Shown here: in pieces, positions 1-8,957 of the stretch
How positions within the stretch are numbered: the stretch's first letter is position 1
Layout: the number at the start of each line of letters is the position of its first letter
Assembly (NCBI RefSeq): GCF_000018025.1
Contig: NC_009831.1
Span: forward strand, 1,674,001-1,738,000
Reading direction: 5' to 3'
Length of the DNA stretch: 64,000 nucleotides
DNA from: Shewanella sediminis HAW-EB3
GTDB lineage: Bacteria > Pseudomonadota > Gammaproteobacteria > Enterobacterales > Shewanellaceae
Notes under the pieces: model-generated
Seen by the model: the letters and a program-made list of their open reading frames with translations, nothing else
Told to the model about the DNA's origin: nothing
Databases searched by the model: none
Translations under genes and position numbers: made by a program

Positions 1-1467
1 CAGGCCCTGGATGTGATGTCGACAAACCTCTCCAGGATTGAGGAGATAGAAGATACCGAAATAAAAATCAGCTCCTATCTGAGATTAGTGAACCTCTATT
101 TAGATCTACAAGCCTACGGTGAGATGTCCCGGTATGCGGGGCTTGCGTTGAAGCTTAGTAAAGGTAACAGCGCCAAGAACGAGTGTTACTCTCTGCTTTA
201 CTTAGCGGTTGCCGAGTTGAAAACACAAAACCTGGAGATGGCAGAAAGCCGTTTTAAAAACAGCCGCGACTTTTGCCAGCTAAACAATTTGCCTGTCATC
301 GTCGCCATGTCTAAAAAGGGCTTGGGCGATGTGGCAATAAAACAGGGAAACTATGCGCTTGCGGAAAATTATCTGCTTCAGGCTTTAGAGGAGTATCGTC
401 TTTTTAAGTTTCAGATTGAAATTGACAGTGTTCACTCTCTTCTCAGTGAGACCTACCTGGGCTTGCTGCAAACCGAAAAGGCGCAAGAGTATGCCGGGTT
501 AGTGATGGCGTTATCCGATGAGCCTATCAACCTCAGTTACAAGAAGATTGCGTCTAAGGTGCTGGCCGAGCTTGCCAGTAAGCGTGGTGAGCATGCGCTG
601 GCTTATCAATATCTGAGCCAACATCAGAATATCACCAATACCCATCTCGATGACACCAAAGCCAAAGCGAACGCTTACCAGATGGCCAAGTTTGAAAACG
701 GTGAGAAAAGCCGTGAAATAAACATGCTTAACCATGAACGTGAGCTATATACCGCACGGGAGCAGATGAGAGCGTTAAAGCGGAATAACGACCGTATGGG
801 GCTGTTAATTGTGGGTGGTAGCTTCGTACTGCTGGCCATGTTTGCCATTGCAATAACCGGTCAGAAACGTAAATACAAGAAGCTTGCTCAAAACGATCCT
901 CTAACCGGCATCTTAAACCGTGGTACGGCGCAGAATATGGCGGAAAACCGTTATATTAAAGATACGTTTAAGTCACTCGAGTTCAGTGTGATCATGTTCG
1001 ATGTGGACCACTTTAAACGTGTTAACGATAATTTTGGTCATGCTACCGGCGACTGGGTATTGAAACATGTCTGTGAAACCATCTTAAAAAATTGTCGCTC
1101 GAATGATATTTTTACCCGATTCGGCGGTGAAGAGTTTGTGCTGTTTCTCCCCGGTACAGATGCAGAAACTGCGCAGAAGATCGCCGAGCAACATAGGCTT
1201 GCTATCGAAGCCATGGACACTAAGTATTCCGGTCGTGATTTTACCCTCAGCGGCAGTTTTGGCGTGACGTCGAGTTCGAGTGCTGACTTGAGCCTGGATC
1301 CTTTACTGCACAGAGCCGATATCGCCATGAATTATTCTAAAGGGAATGGACTGAATCGCGTTACCGTATACACCCCCGAGATTGGACTGTCCCGTGCCCC
1401 CGCTTTTATTGTGAAGTCGGATGAAAGCCCGAGTGAGTTTGCCGAGAGAACTCAGGTTGAAGTTTAG
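1..1467 (+). CDS. TPR-containing membrane diguanylate cyclase (GGDEF), 5' end outside window
   Basis: The reading frame is already open at base 1 (Q-A-L-D-V-M-S...), so the N-terminus and signal region lie outside the window. The visible part has helical TPR-like repeats (about residues 20-230, counted from the GTG at 13), a short coiled coil, one membrane segment (about 262-283) and a C-terminal GGDEF domain. The active-site motif is GGEEF (371-375). An inhibitory-site motif R-S-N-D sits five residues before it, so an active, product-inhibited diguanylate cyclase making c-di-GMP is expected. By family architecture the TPR part should be periplasmic and sense a ligand or protein. The input signal is unknown. 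The gene stands alone, followed by an 847-bp intergenic region. Confidence 0.9.
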   Translation, partial: QALDVMSTNLSRIEEIEDTEIKISSYLRLVNLYLDLQAYGEMSRYAGLALKLSKGNSAKNECYSLLYLAVAELKTQNLEMAESRFKNSRDFCQLNNLPVIVAMSKKGLGDVAIKQGNYALAENYLLQALEEYRLFKFQIEIDSVHSLLSETYLGLLQTEKAQEYAGLVMALSDEPINLSYKKIASKVLAELASKRGEHALAYQYLSQHQNITNTHLDDTKAKANAYQMAKFENGEKSREINMLNHERELYTAREQMRALKRNNDRMGLLIVGGSFVLLAMFAIAITGQKRKYKKLAQNDPLTGILNRGTAQNMAENRYIKDTFKSLEFSVIMFDVDHFKRVNDNFGHATGDWVLKHVCETILKNCRSNDIFTRFGGEEFVLFLPGTDAETAQKIAEQHRLAIEAMDTKYSGRDFTLSGSFGVTSSSSADLSLDPLLHRADIAMNYSKGNGLNRVTVYTPEIGLSRAPAFIVKSDESPSEFAERTQVEV

Positions 1468-1539
1468 GCTATTGGCTAAGAGGTACGGGCTAAAAGCTAC
1501 GGACTAGCCGGGAGCTATGACAACTACAGGGCAAAACAT

Positions 1540-1611
1540 CGCGGCTAAAGCCGCCCCTACAGTGGTAGCGGATCGTGTATCTGTATTGGGGGCGGTTAAA
1601 GACGCTCCTAC
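1540..1611 (+). repeat. Two REP-like palindromic units in direct orientation
   Basis: The unit at 1540-1560 contains GCGGCTAAAGCCGC, a self-complementary hairpin, followed by CCCTAC. A degenerate copy, GCGGTTAAAGACGCTCCTAC, lies at 1592-1611 in the same orientation. Two more copies of the same unit occur at 16322-16365, so this is a dispersed extragenic palindrome family of this genome. Confidence 0.7.
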
Positions 1612-1790
1612 ATCACCAACTAGATCCGTGGGCAGCTAGCGTGTAACCTCTTCATGCCTGTCGCTCTATAACCATCATCACTCGAAATGCCATTTTTTTT
1701 CGTTTTTTTTCATTTAAACCAATGTTTATTCGTATGTTGATCGACAAACACGCACCGAATATTTCATTCCCCTTAATCGCCTGCTGGTAT

Positions 1791-1808
1791 CGTTAACGTA
1801 AACGTAAC
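1791..1808. promoter_or_regulatory. Candidate LiuR operator upstream of aceB
   Basis: The core TTAACGTAAACGTAA is an imperfect palindrome. It resembles the site upstream of liuR (TTTACGTAAAGGTAAA, 57412-57427) and the one upstream of etfB (40064-40079). LiuR is a MerR-family regulator of branched-chain amino acid degradation, and comparative genomics of the family links it to such sites. The assignment is inferred from motif similarity inside this window. Confidence 0.6.
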
Positions 1809-1812
1809 ATTG

Positions 1813-1828
1813 AAACGGTCGTATGAAT
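1813..1828. promoter_or_regulatory. Candidate PsrA operator upstream of aceB
   Basis: The core AAACGGTCGTATGAAT matches the PsrA-like site before etfB (AAACGGTCGTTTGAAT) at 15 of 16 positions. PsrA is a TetR-family fatty-acid-responsive repressor whose known sites have CAAAC/GTTTG half-sites. It lies directly after the LiuR-like site, so both regulators could act on one promoter. Confidence 0.6.
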
Positions 1829-1875
1829 TCGAACGGTTTTCGTGATTCTATAATTACTTGAAATTAAAGTGTTTA

Positions 1876-1901
1876 TTTAATTAACCTTAAGGTTAATTAA
1901 A
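1876..1901. other. 26-bp perfect AT-rich palindrome
   Basis: The left arm TTTAATTAACCTT is followed immediately by its exact reverse complement AAGGTTAATTAAA, with no spacer. No T-tract follows, so it is unlikely to be a terminator. It lies about 50 bp downstream of the paired LiuR/PsrA-like sites and about 410 bp upstream of aceB. It may be a dimeric regulator site or a leader hairpin. No owner was recognised. Confidence 0.75.
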
Positions 1902-2314
1902 AACGGCAACTAGAGTTTACTTTCATCTTGTTTGATGAATTGGCTGTAAGTTTATTTTTACGCTCTCTTCTTATGTTTCGTAATTAAAAAACATGCTTAA
2001 GCACTGGTTCATTTGTCTGACAAATTCTAAATTCGGTTTTTTACTGGGTCATAAAAGCTACCCGATCGCTCTAGGTTGTTGTAATTTGGGGTTTTCTGTG
2101 ATTGGTCATACCATTTTCACTCTTTCTGTTTCTTACTTTTTACTCTTCGAGTCTCTCATTCCGAACTGTTGCAAATACAACTTTTTATGAGTAACTTTTG
2201 TTCAAATGAATTATTTAAGCATCTGCAATTTATATTTGAACCAGATGTTTACTGACATATTGAAGCAAGGTGCCTAATTAGCTATTTGGCCTTATATCAT
2301 AGGGGGAGAGAGGG

Positions 2315-4033
2315 ATGACACACGAAGTAACCGACAACAGACAGAATGATTCAACGCTTGCATCATCGGCATTTGAACATCAGATGTTCAAAGAGAGCAC
2401 TGCCACCCGCACCTCTGAGACAGAGATGGATATAAGAGATAGGCTTACCATTAAAGGGGGGCATGTCGAGGGGCAAGAGCAGGTTTTTACCGAGGGGGCC
2501 ATGAGTCTGCTCGAATTGCTGTGTAAACAGTTTGCCTCGCAAGTGCCACAGCTTCTTTCAAACCGAGTGAAAAAGCAGGCGTTAATCGATGCCGGTGAAT
2601 TGCCAAACTTTCTGCCACAGACCCGCGCGATAAGAGATGGTGATTGGCAGATCCGTGGGATCCCACAAGATTTAACCGACAGGCGTGTCGAGATCACCGG
2701 ACCTGTCGAGCGCAAGATGATCATCAATGCCTTGAATGCCAATGTGAAGGTATTTATGGCCGATTTTGAGGATTCATTGGCGCCGAGTTGGAATAAGGTG
2801 GTTGAGGGGCAGATTAACCTGCGTGATGCGGTGCGCGGTGAAATTGAATACACCTCGCCAGAGACAGGCAAGCATTATCGACTCAATGATTCCCCTGCGG
2901 TATTGATCTGTCGCGTTCGTGGTTTGCACTTGCTCGAAAAGCATGTGGAGTTTGACGCGTCGAGTATCCCTGCATCCCTGTTCGATTTTGCCCTCTATTT
3001 TTACAATAACTATCGACAACTTTTGACAAAAGGCAGTGGCCCCTATTTTTATCTCCCCAAATTAGAGAGTCATGAGGAAGCCCGCTGGTGGGCCAAGGTG
3101 TTTGCCTTCGTCGAAGATCGTTTCTGCCTGCAGCCAGGCACGATTAAGTGTACCTGCCTGATTGAGACGCTGCCCGCAGTGTTCGAGATGGAGGAGATCC
3201 TCTATGAGCTGAGATCGAACATAGTGGCGCTTAATTGCGGCCGCTGGGACTACATTTTCAGCTATATCAAAACATTAAAGAATCATCCGGATCGTATTCT
3301 GCCCGACAGGCAAGCCGTGACCATGGATAAGTCATTTTTAAGCGCTTATTCACGGTTATTGGTTAAGACCTGCCATAAGCGCGGCGCTTTGGCCATGGGG
3401 GGAATGGCTGCATTTATTCCTGCCAAAGAGAGCGAAATGAATCGAGAGGTGCTTGAAAAGGTACGCAGAGATAAAGAGCTCGAGGCGAGAAATGGACACG
3501 ACGGCACTTGGGTGGCACATCCGGGCTTAGCCGATACCGCCATGGGGATCTTCAATGAGTATATAGGTGAGGATCACGTTAACCAGTTACATATCACTCG
3601 TGATGTGGATGCGCCCATTCACGCCAGAGATCTGCTGTTGCCCTGTGAGGGAGAGCGCTCCGAGGCCGGGATGCGGGTCAATATCCGCATCGCATTGCAA
3701 TATATCGAGTCCTGGATAAATGGCAATGGATGTGTCCCTATCTATGGCCTGATGGAAGATGCGGCCACCGCCGAGATATCACGAACTTCAATCTGGCAGT
3801 GGATAAAACACGAGCAGAAACTCTCTAATGGGGCTTTGGTGACTAACGTCCTGTTCAAGGAGATGTTAGTGGAGGAGCTGGCTAACGTGAAGCTTGAGGT
3901 GGGTGCGGAGCGGTTCACCCATGGCAGCTTTACTCAGGCGGCAGTCCTGCTCGAGAAGATCACCACCTCCGATGAGCTTGTCGATTTCCTGACTCTACCG
4001 GGATATGAAATGTTAACCGGCCAATTCGGCTAA
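2315..4033 (+). CDS. aceB: Malate synthase A
   Basis: AceB condenses glyoxylate with acetyl-CoA to give malate, the second step of the glyoxylate shunt, in the cytoplasm. The 572-residue product is slightly longer than E. coli AceB (533), mostly through an N-terminal extension of about 40 residues. It carries the family block D-F-E-D-S-L-A-P-S (near 149-157) and the signature G-R-W-D-Y-I-F (309-315) of the TIM-barrel active site. The ATG at 2315 follows a strong purine-rich Shine-Dalgarno sequence. aceA follows 142 bp downstream with a hairpin between them, and no aceK is present. Upstream LiuR/PsrA-like sites suggest induction by branched-chain amino acids and fatty acids. Confidence 0.96.
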   Translation: MTHEVTDNRQNDSTLASSAFEHQMFKESTATRTSETEMDIRDRLTIKGGHVEGQEQVFTEGAMSLLELLCKQFASQVPQLLSNRVKKQALIDAGELPNFLPQTRAIRDGDWQIRGIPQDLTDRRVEITGPVERKMIINALNANVKVFMADFEDSLAPSWNKVVEGQINLRDAVRGEIEYTSPETGKHYRLNDSPAVLICRVRGLHLLEKHVEFDASSIPASLFDFALYFYNNYRQLLTKGSGPYFYLPKLESHEEARWWAKVFAFVEDRFCLQPGTIKCTCLIETLPAVFEMEEILYELRSNIVALNCGRWDYIFSYIKTLKNHPDRILPDRQAVTMDKSFLSAYSRLLVKTCHKRGALAMGGMAAFIPAKESEMNREVLEKVRRDKELEARNGHDGTWVAHPGLADTAMGIFNEYIGEDHVNQLHITRDVDAPIHARDLLLPCEGERSEAGMRVNIRIALQYIESWINGNGCVPIYGLMEDAATAEISRTSIWQWIKHEQKLSNGALVTNVLFKEMLVEELANVKLEVGAERFTHGSFTQAAVLLEKITTSDELVDFLTLPGYEMLTGQFG

Positions 4034-4044
4034 GCCACCCTTGA

Positions 4045-4069
4045 TTGAGCCCGAGCGATTCGGGCTCAA
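4045..4069 (+). terminator. Hairpin between aceB and aceA
   Basis: A 10-bp stem (TTGAGCCCGA / TCGGGCTCAA) encloses the loop GCGAT. No T-run follows, so it may act as a processing or partial-termination element tuning the aceA:aceB ratio rather than as a full terminator. Confidence 0.55.
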
Positions 4070-4175
4070 CACTTATTACCTAACGTATCGCCGAATTTAA
4101 GGCCGACAGGCTTATGGTAAAACTTATCGCGGATGTTAATGAGACGATACCATTGGCGAGTGAATGGAGATGATT

Positions 4176-5501
4176 ATGAATAAGGCATCGATACCTGTTT
4201 CACGGCAGGAGCAGATTCAAGCCATTGAGAAGGATTGGAGTGAGAACTCTCGTTGGAAAGGGGTCACCCGTCCCTATACGGCCGAGGATGTGGTGGCCCT
4301 GCGAGGCTCAATGGTCCCGGAGAATACGTTGGCGAAACGTGGCGCCGCCAGATTATGGGAACTGGTTAACGGAGGCGCTAAGAAAGGCTACGTTAATTCA
4401 CTCGGCACCTTAAGCGGTGGTCAGGCGGTTCAGCAGGCGAAGGCGGGGATAGAGGCGATATACCTGTCGGGTTGGCAGGTTGCGGCCGATGCGAATTTGG
4501 CCGGGGCTATGTACCCCGATCAGTCACTCTATCCGTCTAACTCGGTACCGGCGGTGCTAAATAATATCAATAGTGCGTTTCGCCGTGCAGATCAGATCCA
4601 GTGGAGCAATGGACTCAACCCTGGGGATGAAGGTTACAGAGACTATTTCTTACCCATAGTTGCCGATGCTGAAGCTGGCTTCGGTGGAGTACTCAATTCG
4701 TTCGAGTTGATGAAGAGTATGATCGATGCCGGTGCTGCCGGGGTACATTTTGAAGACCAACTCGCATCGGTGAAAAAATGTGGCCACATGGGGGGCAAGG
4801 TGCTCGTTCCGACGAAAGAGGCGATCCAAAAACTGGTGAGTGCGAGGCTGGCAGCGGATGTGTGTGGGGTGGAGACCTTAGTCATAGCCCGCACCGATGC
4901 CAACGGAGCCGATCTGCTGACCTCAGATTGTGATCCCTATGACAGTGATTTCATCACGGGAGATAAATGTGAGGAGGGGTTCTACCGTGTAAAAGCCGGA
5001 ATTGAGCAGGCCATATCCCGTGGTTTGGCTTACGCCCCTTTTGCCGATCTTATCTGGTGTGAAACAGAGACGCCCTGTCTCGATGAGGCCAGAAAGTTTG
5101 CCGATGCCATTCACGAGCACTTTCCGGATCAACTGTTGGCTTACAACTGCTCCCCCTCATTTAACTGGAAGAAAAATTTGGATGACGAGACCATCTCGCA
5201 TTTTCAGAGAGAGCTGTCGCAGATGGGGTATAAGTATCAATTTATCACCTTAGCGGGCATTCACAGCATGTGGTACAACATGTTCGATCTGGCCTATGAC
5301 TGTGCTCGGGGAGAGGGGGTTAAACACTATGTCGAAAAGGTGCAGGAGGCGGAATTTGCGGCGGCAAGGAAAGGCTATACCTTCGTGGCACACCAGCAAG
5401 AGGTGGGCACAGGCTACTTCGACCGGGTAACGAATGTGATCCAGGGCGGTCACTCCTCGGTGACGGCATTAACCGGCTCGACCGAAGAGAAACAGTTTTA
5501 A
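4176..5501 (+). CDS. aceA: Isocitrate lyase
   Basis: AceA cleaves isocitrate to glyoxylate and succinate, the first step of the glyoxylate shunt. The 441-residue protein shows the catalytic signature K-K-C-G-H (200-204), matching the position of the active-site Cys in E. coli AceA (434 residues), and the conserved D-A-E-A-G-F-G-G block. Three ATGs lie close together (4164, 4170, 4176). The third is preferred because GGAG at 4166-4169 sits 6 nt before it; 4164 would add four residues. It is the second gene of the aceBA unit and ends before a strong terminator. Confidence 0.96.
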   Translation: MNKASIPVSRQEQIQAIEKDWSENSRWKGVTRPYTAEDVVALRGSMVPENTLAKRGAARLWELVNGGAKKGYVNSLGTLSGGQAVQQAKAGIEAIYLSGWQVAADANLAGAMYPDQSLYPSNSVPAVLNNINSAFRRADQIQWSNGLNPGDEGYRDYFLPIVADAEAGFGGVLNSFELMKSMIDAGAAGVHFEDQLASVKKCGHMGGKVLVPTKEAIQKLVSARLAADVCGVETLVIARTDANGADLLTSDCDPYDSDFITGDKCEEGFYRVKAGIEQAISRGLAYAPFADLIWCETETPCLDEARKFADAIHEHFPDQLLAYNCSPSFNWKKNLDDETISHFQRELSQMGYKYQFITLAGIHSMWYNMFDLAYDCARGEGVKHYVEKVQEAEFAAARKGYTFVAHQQEVGTGYFDRVTNVIQGGHSSVTALTGSTEEKQF

Positions 5502-5561
5502 GGTCTATTTTTTTCAATCAGTTTCAATCAGTTTCAATTTGCTGCCTTGCAGCCGTTGTCC

Positions 5562-5597
5562 CCCATGCCGTACCCCTACATGCGGCATGGGTTTTTC
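5562..5597 (+). terminator. Rho-independent terminator after aceA
   Basis: The stem CCCATGCCG / CGGCATGGG with a 12-nt loop is followed by TTTTTCC. It closes the aceBA unit. The rest of the 379-bp gap to the HDOD gene holds a short direct repeat (GTTTCAATCA twice at 5511-5540) and no other recognised feature. Confidence 0.85.
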
Positions 5598-5880
5598 CTT
5601 TCGCTTCTTTCCCATATGACATAATCAAGTTTGCTTGTGTTTGCTACTCCCTTGGGGCGCTTCTTGTTGCGATTATGTTCCTCTTTTGGGTTGGAGTGGT
5701 AACTTTTTTAATGTCATAATGTAGCCAAGCGGATGTACTGCCTGGGCAGGCCATTTCAATTGATATTCTTAACTTTTTAATAAGGTTAAACGCAAACTTT
5801 TGTATTCAGTGCCTATACTTAGGGTCAATTAGAGCACATTTAGCTTGCTTGCAAGCACTACCTATGAGCAGAGATAAAAA

Positions 5881-7362
5881 TTGAAGCTTTCCAATAACCA
5901 ATCTAATACCAAATCGAAGGGAGTCGATTATTGGACCAAACGCATCAGCGATCAGGAGATGCCGGCATTGTGCTCTACGGTAAAGACCTTAGAGAAGCTG
6001 GCAAAAGATGATGTCTCATCCCTAAGTATATTAGGGAAGAGTGTGATGCATGATAATGCCTTAACCTCCCGAATTTTGCGGGTGGCGAACAGTGCAACCT
6101 ATAGCAAAGGCGTCAGCCATGTGACCACTGTGAGTCGTGCATCTGTCGTCTTAGGCTTCGATACCATACGTAATATCTGTATTACAGCAAAGCTACTCAG
6201 TAGCCTGCTGGAGTCTGAAGGCTTGACTCCGGGGGTGTATCAGAGGCTTATCAAGCTGATGGCGAGAGCGTTTCAGGCTGCCATGTTAGCTAAGATGATG
6301 CTGCGAGATCACGACGAGGAGCTACAAGAGGAGGTCTTTATCGCCTCGCTACTCTACCATCTGGGGGAGAGTGCATTTTGGAGCACCGGTTGCGAAGAGG
6401 CGGTGGATCTCGATGCCTCTATGGCAGACTGTGAGGACCCTATACAGGAGAAGGCGATGATCCGTGAGGTTTTAGGCACCTCGTTTAATACCCTGTCCTT
6501 AGGTATTGCAAGAAACTGGGGCTTAGGTGATGTGTTATTAAAGTCCCTCAGCAACCCCAACCAGAGAACGCCAGAGATCCGCAGTATCTATCTGGCCAAT
6601 CAGATCAGTGAGCTCTTAGCACAAGAGCCCCTTCCGGCAGAACTACTACAGCAGAGGCTTAAACAGACTGCCGACATGCTGGACATTAAGGTCGATGAAC
6701 TCAAAGGACGGATGATACGGTGCAGTAATGCGACAAAAAAGTTAGCCGAAGCCTATGGAGCTAAGGTATTAGTCGAGCACCTACCTAATCCTAAGCATTT
6801 AACCAAAGATCTCAATGCTAAAGTCGATGCCCCCGTTATTCGTATGCCTGATATGAATGAACAATTGAAAAAACTCAGAGAACTCACTAATTGCGCTATG
6901 GTGAAAGCCGATTTTAACCAGGTGATCACGACGACCTTAGAGGGGATTCTTACCGGGGTTGGCGTCGATCGCTGTGGCGTCTTACTGCTTTCGCCCAACC
7001 GCAAGCGTTTGCAACCGCGTGTCGTACTGGGAGATGGTGCGGAGCAGATGAAAAATGAGTTTATCATCACACTCGAACAGCCCCAGTGTCTGTTTTGTGA
7101 CTGCATTGAGCTGAAACAGCCCATGTTTGTGGATGAGCCCAGTTCGCCCAAGTGGCGTCTGTATATGGATGATGATTTGAAAAATAAAACCTCATCCACA
7201 GGCTTTATGATATCGCCCTTACTGGTCGAGCAGAAGGTTATCGGTATTATCTATGCCGACAGAGACAGCACAGACCGCAAACTCGACCAGTCGGAATTCG
7301 ATAACTTCACTCATTTCTCTCAACTGGCTAATGTCTGCTTATCGGCAGCGATGGGACACTAA
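5881..7362 (+). CDS. HDOD domain signalling protein with C-terminal GAF domain
   Basis: The protein (493 residues) has an N-terminal HDOD domain (about 25-240), recognised by its helical pattern with the L-R-V-A-N-S-A-T-Y motif, and a C-terminal GAF-like domain (about 330-485). HDOD proteins lack the catalytic HD pair and act as regulatory scaffolds in signalling, motility or stress pathways. The exact role here cannot be read from sequence. The start is the TTG at 5881; the ribosome binding site is weak (GAGCAGAG) and the first in-frame ATG would remove 26 residues. The gene is monocistronic with its own terminator. Confidence 0.85.
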   Translation: MKLSNNQSNTKSKGVDYWTKRISDQEMPALCSTVKTLEKLAKDDVSSLSILGKSVMHDNALTSRILRVANSATYSKGVSHVTTVSRASVVLGFDTIRNICITAKLLSSLLESEGLTPGVYQRLIKLMARAFQAAMLAKMMLRDHDEELQEEVFIASLLYHLGESAFWSTGCEEAVDLDASMADCEDPIQEKAMIREVLGTSFNTLSLGIARNWGLGDVLLKSLSNPNQRTPEIRSIYLANQISELLAQEPLPAELLQQRLKQTADMLDIKVDELKGRMIRCSNATKKLAEAYGAKVLVEHLPNPKHLTKDLNAKVDAPVIRMPDMNEQLKKLRELTNCAMVKADFNQVITTTLEGILTGVGVDRCGVLLLSPNRKRLQPRVVLGDGAEQMKNEFIITLEQPQCLFCDCIELKQPMFVDEPSSPKWRLYMDDDLKNKTSSTGFMISPLLVEQKVIGIIYADRDSTDRKLDQSEFDNFTHFSQLANVCLSAAMGH

Positions 7363-7392
7363 TTAATATTTCGGACACTAACTAATAGCTAT

Positions 7393-7419
7393 GCCAGATC
7401 CCAGGCCTTGGGATCTGGC
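7393..7419. terminator. Bidirectional terminator between convergent genes
   Basis: An 11-bp perfect stem GCCAGATCCCA / TGGGATCTGGC with a 5-nt loop lies between the plus-strand HDOD gene and the minus-strand SnoaL-like gene. Confidence 0.75.
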
Positions 7420-7425
7420 TCTCCT

Positions 7426-7959
7426 TTATCTCTTCGCAGCTTTAATTCTTCCGGTGATCTCTTTCGCTATCTCATTGGGAATGGGGAAGCTGAGATGATA
7501 CTGGGCAATTTTCCAGCCATCGCGTGTTAAGAGCAGGGTGCCGGTTCCGCGGCAGAGGCCATATGAAGCGCTGTTCAGTAGTTCATCGAATACCAGCACC
7601 TTATCACCATTTAGTGTCGTAAGAGGGACCAGGGTTCTCCCCTGAACTGTATATTCCCACCCATCGGTCGGGCGAGCATATCCTTCAAATTCAGACATGG
7701 TCCAATGTTCTGTCGCATCGGTGCCGATAAAGATGGCACCGGGCATGTAGAGGGAGAAGTATCTGTCCCAGTTTGCCTCGGTGGCCGATTGATGCAGCTT
7801 GTCGAGCAGTGCTTCGGCTTGACTCCATGGCTTATCTGTTCCGGCGCTGACCGATGTCGCTGTGACCAAAAATATTGCTGTTGTAAGCAGTTTCAGAAGC
7901 GAAGAGCGCCATTGAATGAGGAGGGAGGTGCTAGGTATTGTGTTATATGAAGCGGTCAT
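7426..7959 (-). CDS. Secreted SnoaL/DUF4440-like (NTF2-fold) protein
   Basis: The 177-residue protein has an N-terminal signal peptide (hydrophobic stretch about 20-38 ending A-T-S-V-S-A-G) and a single NTF2-like domain resembling SnoaL_3/DUF4440. Visible conserved elements are the early helix with W-D-R-Y-F and the C-terminal strand D-G-W-K-I-A-Q-Y-H-L-S-F-P. Members are small ligand-binding or isomerase-like proteins, often of unknown substrate, so no reaction is proposed. The ATG at 7959 is preceded by AAGGA at good spacing. It is probably periplasmic and may share a transcript with the mtfA-like gene 66 bp upstream. Confidence 0.7.
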   Translation of the reverse strand: MTASYNTIPSTSLLIQWRSSLLKLLTTAIFLVTATSVSAGTDKPWSQAEALLDKLHQSATEANWDRYFSLYMPGAIFIGTDATEHWTMSEFEGYARPTDGWEYTVQGRTLVPLTTLNGDKVLVFDELLNSASYGLCRGTGTLLLTRDGWKIAQYHLSFPIPNEIAKEITGRIKAAKR

Positions 7960-8025
7960 CGGAGTTCCTTTATCTCTTTTTATGTTTTTCTATTTCTTTT
8001 TATTTCTTTCTAGTTCTTTTTCGGT

Positions 8026-8850
8026 TTATTGCCAGTTAATCGGATCCAGGTTGAAGAATACACTCAGCTCTTTGTAGAGACTCTTATGCTGCAGGTAAAA
8101 CTCCTCGGGACGTTCGAAGAAGACCTCTGTTATCACCGCAAAAAATTCGGCCGGGCTGGTAGCACCATAATAACTGAAAATTGATGGTGTGTTTTGCTGA
8201 GCATCGAGTCGTAATGTTTCGTACTCCTCGCTAAGCACCTCAGACCAGGTCGAGTAATCACTCACTCTACTCAACAGTGGTGCACCATTGGCGTCGCCCG
8301 CTTCTTGATCGAGCTGATGAGCAAATTCATGGAGTACGACATTACTGCCATCTCCCGGGCTGGCCGCATCGGCCTGAGTGGTTTGCCATGAGAGTATCAC
8401 TTTTCCCTGTTGCCATGACTCACCGGAAAGAATGCGTTGCCGTTCTGAGATGACGCCGCCATCTCTCTGCTCCTTGTTATTGACGATAAATATTGAGGGG
8501 TAAACTAATATCTGTTTGAGGTTAGGGTAGAAGTCGGTGTGACGATTTAATAACAGCAGGCAGGCTTGTGCCGCTATCGTTACGCGGATCTCATCGTCTA
8601 TCTCTATACCGTCACAGCCGACGAACTGTTTTTCATTGATGAATACCTGAATAAGTTGCTTGAGCTGTAGTTGAAGATCGGTAGGGAGTGTGCGGAAATA
8701 GGGCATTCGTCTCTTAAGGATATCCCTCCATCGCTTTGGAAATGCGTGCTTGATTATCTGCTTTCGTTGCCGCTCGACCCGCCATGAGTGCGAGGCTATC
8801 CAGCTTATCGCCGCGATACCTATAATACTGACTAATATAATGCCTAACAT
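8026..8850 (-). CDS. mtfA: MtfA-type zinc metallopeptidase (M90 family)
   Basis: The 274-residue protein matches the MtfA family, which in E. coli is a zinc aminopeptidase that also binds the Mlc repressor of the glucose PTS. The zinc motif H-E-F-A-H is at 174-178, followed by Q-L-D-Q-E-A-G. Residues 1-18 form a hydrophobic segment, suggesting a membrane anchor, a common variant in marine gammaproteobacteria. No PTS or mlc gene is nearby, so the Mlc link is untested here. The C-terminus (Y-Y-G-A-T-S-P-A-E-F-F-A-V) is typical of the family. Confidence 0.88.
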   Translation of the reverse strand: MLGIILVSIIGIAAISWIASHSWRVERQRKQIIKHAFPKRWRDILKRRMPYFRTLPTDLQLQLKQLIQVFINEKQFVGCDGIEIDDEIRVTIAAQACLLLLNRHTDFYPNLKQILVYPSIFIVNNKEQRDGGVISERQRILSGESWQQGKVILSWQTTQADAASPGDGSNVVLHEFAHQLDQEAGDANGAPLLSRVSDYSTWSEVLSEEYETLRLDAQQNTPSIFSYYGATSPAEFFAVITEVFFERPEEFYLQHKSLYKELSVFFNLDPINWQ

Positions 8851-8957
8851 ATCAATTAATTACTCTCTTCAAAATTTCAGTATTCTGTTTATTTTGCTCT
8901 CCTGATAGATATTGGGTTGAGTTGTGTATAATTCAATCGCTGCTTGTTTTTATCTCT

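Larger units (their letters stand above)
1468..2314. other. Long intergenic region and leader upstream of aceB
   Basis: This 847-bp stretch has no convincing gene. It holds two REP-like units near its start, LiuR-like and PsrA-like operators at 1791-1828, a 26-bp perfect palindrome at 1876-1901, and then about 410 bp of AT-rich DNA before the aceB ribosome binding site (AGGGGGAGAGAGGG, 2301-2314). If transcription starts near the operators, the aceB leader is over 400 nt. A 65-codon open frame at 1993-2190 lacks a ribosome binding site and is not called. Confidence 0.7.

Noticed and set aside
1993..2190. 65-codon open frame upstream of aceB
   Set aside because: No ribosome binding site, low-complexity hydrophobic residues and AT-rich surroundings; fits a chance frame.
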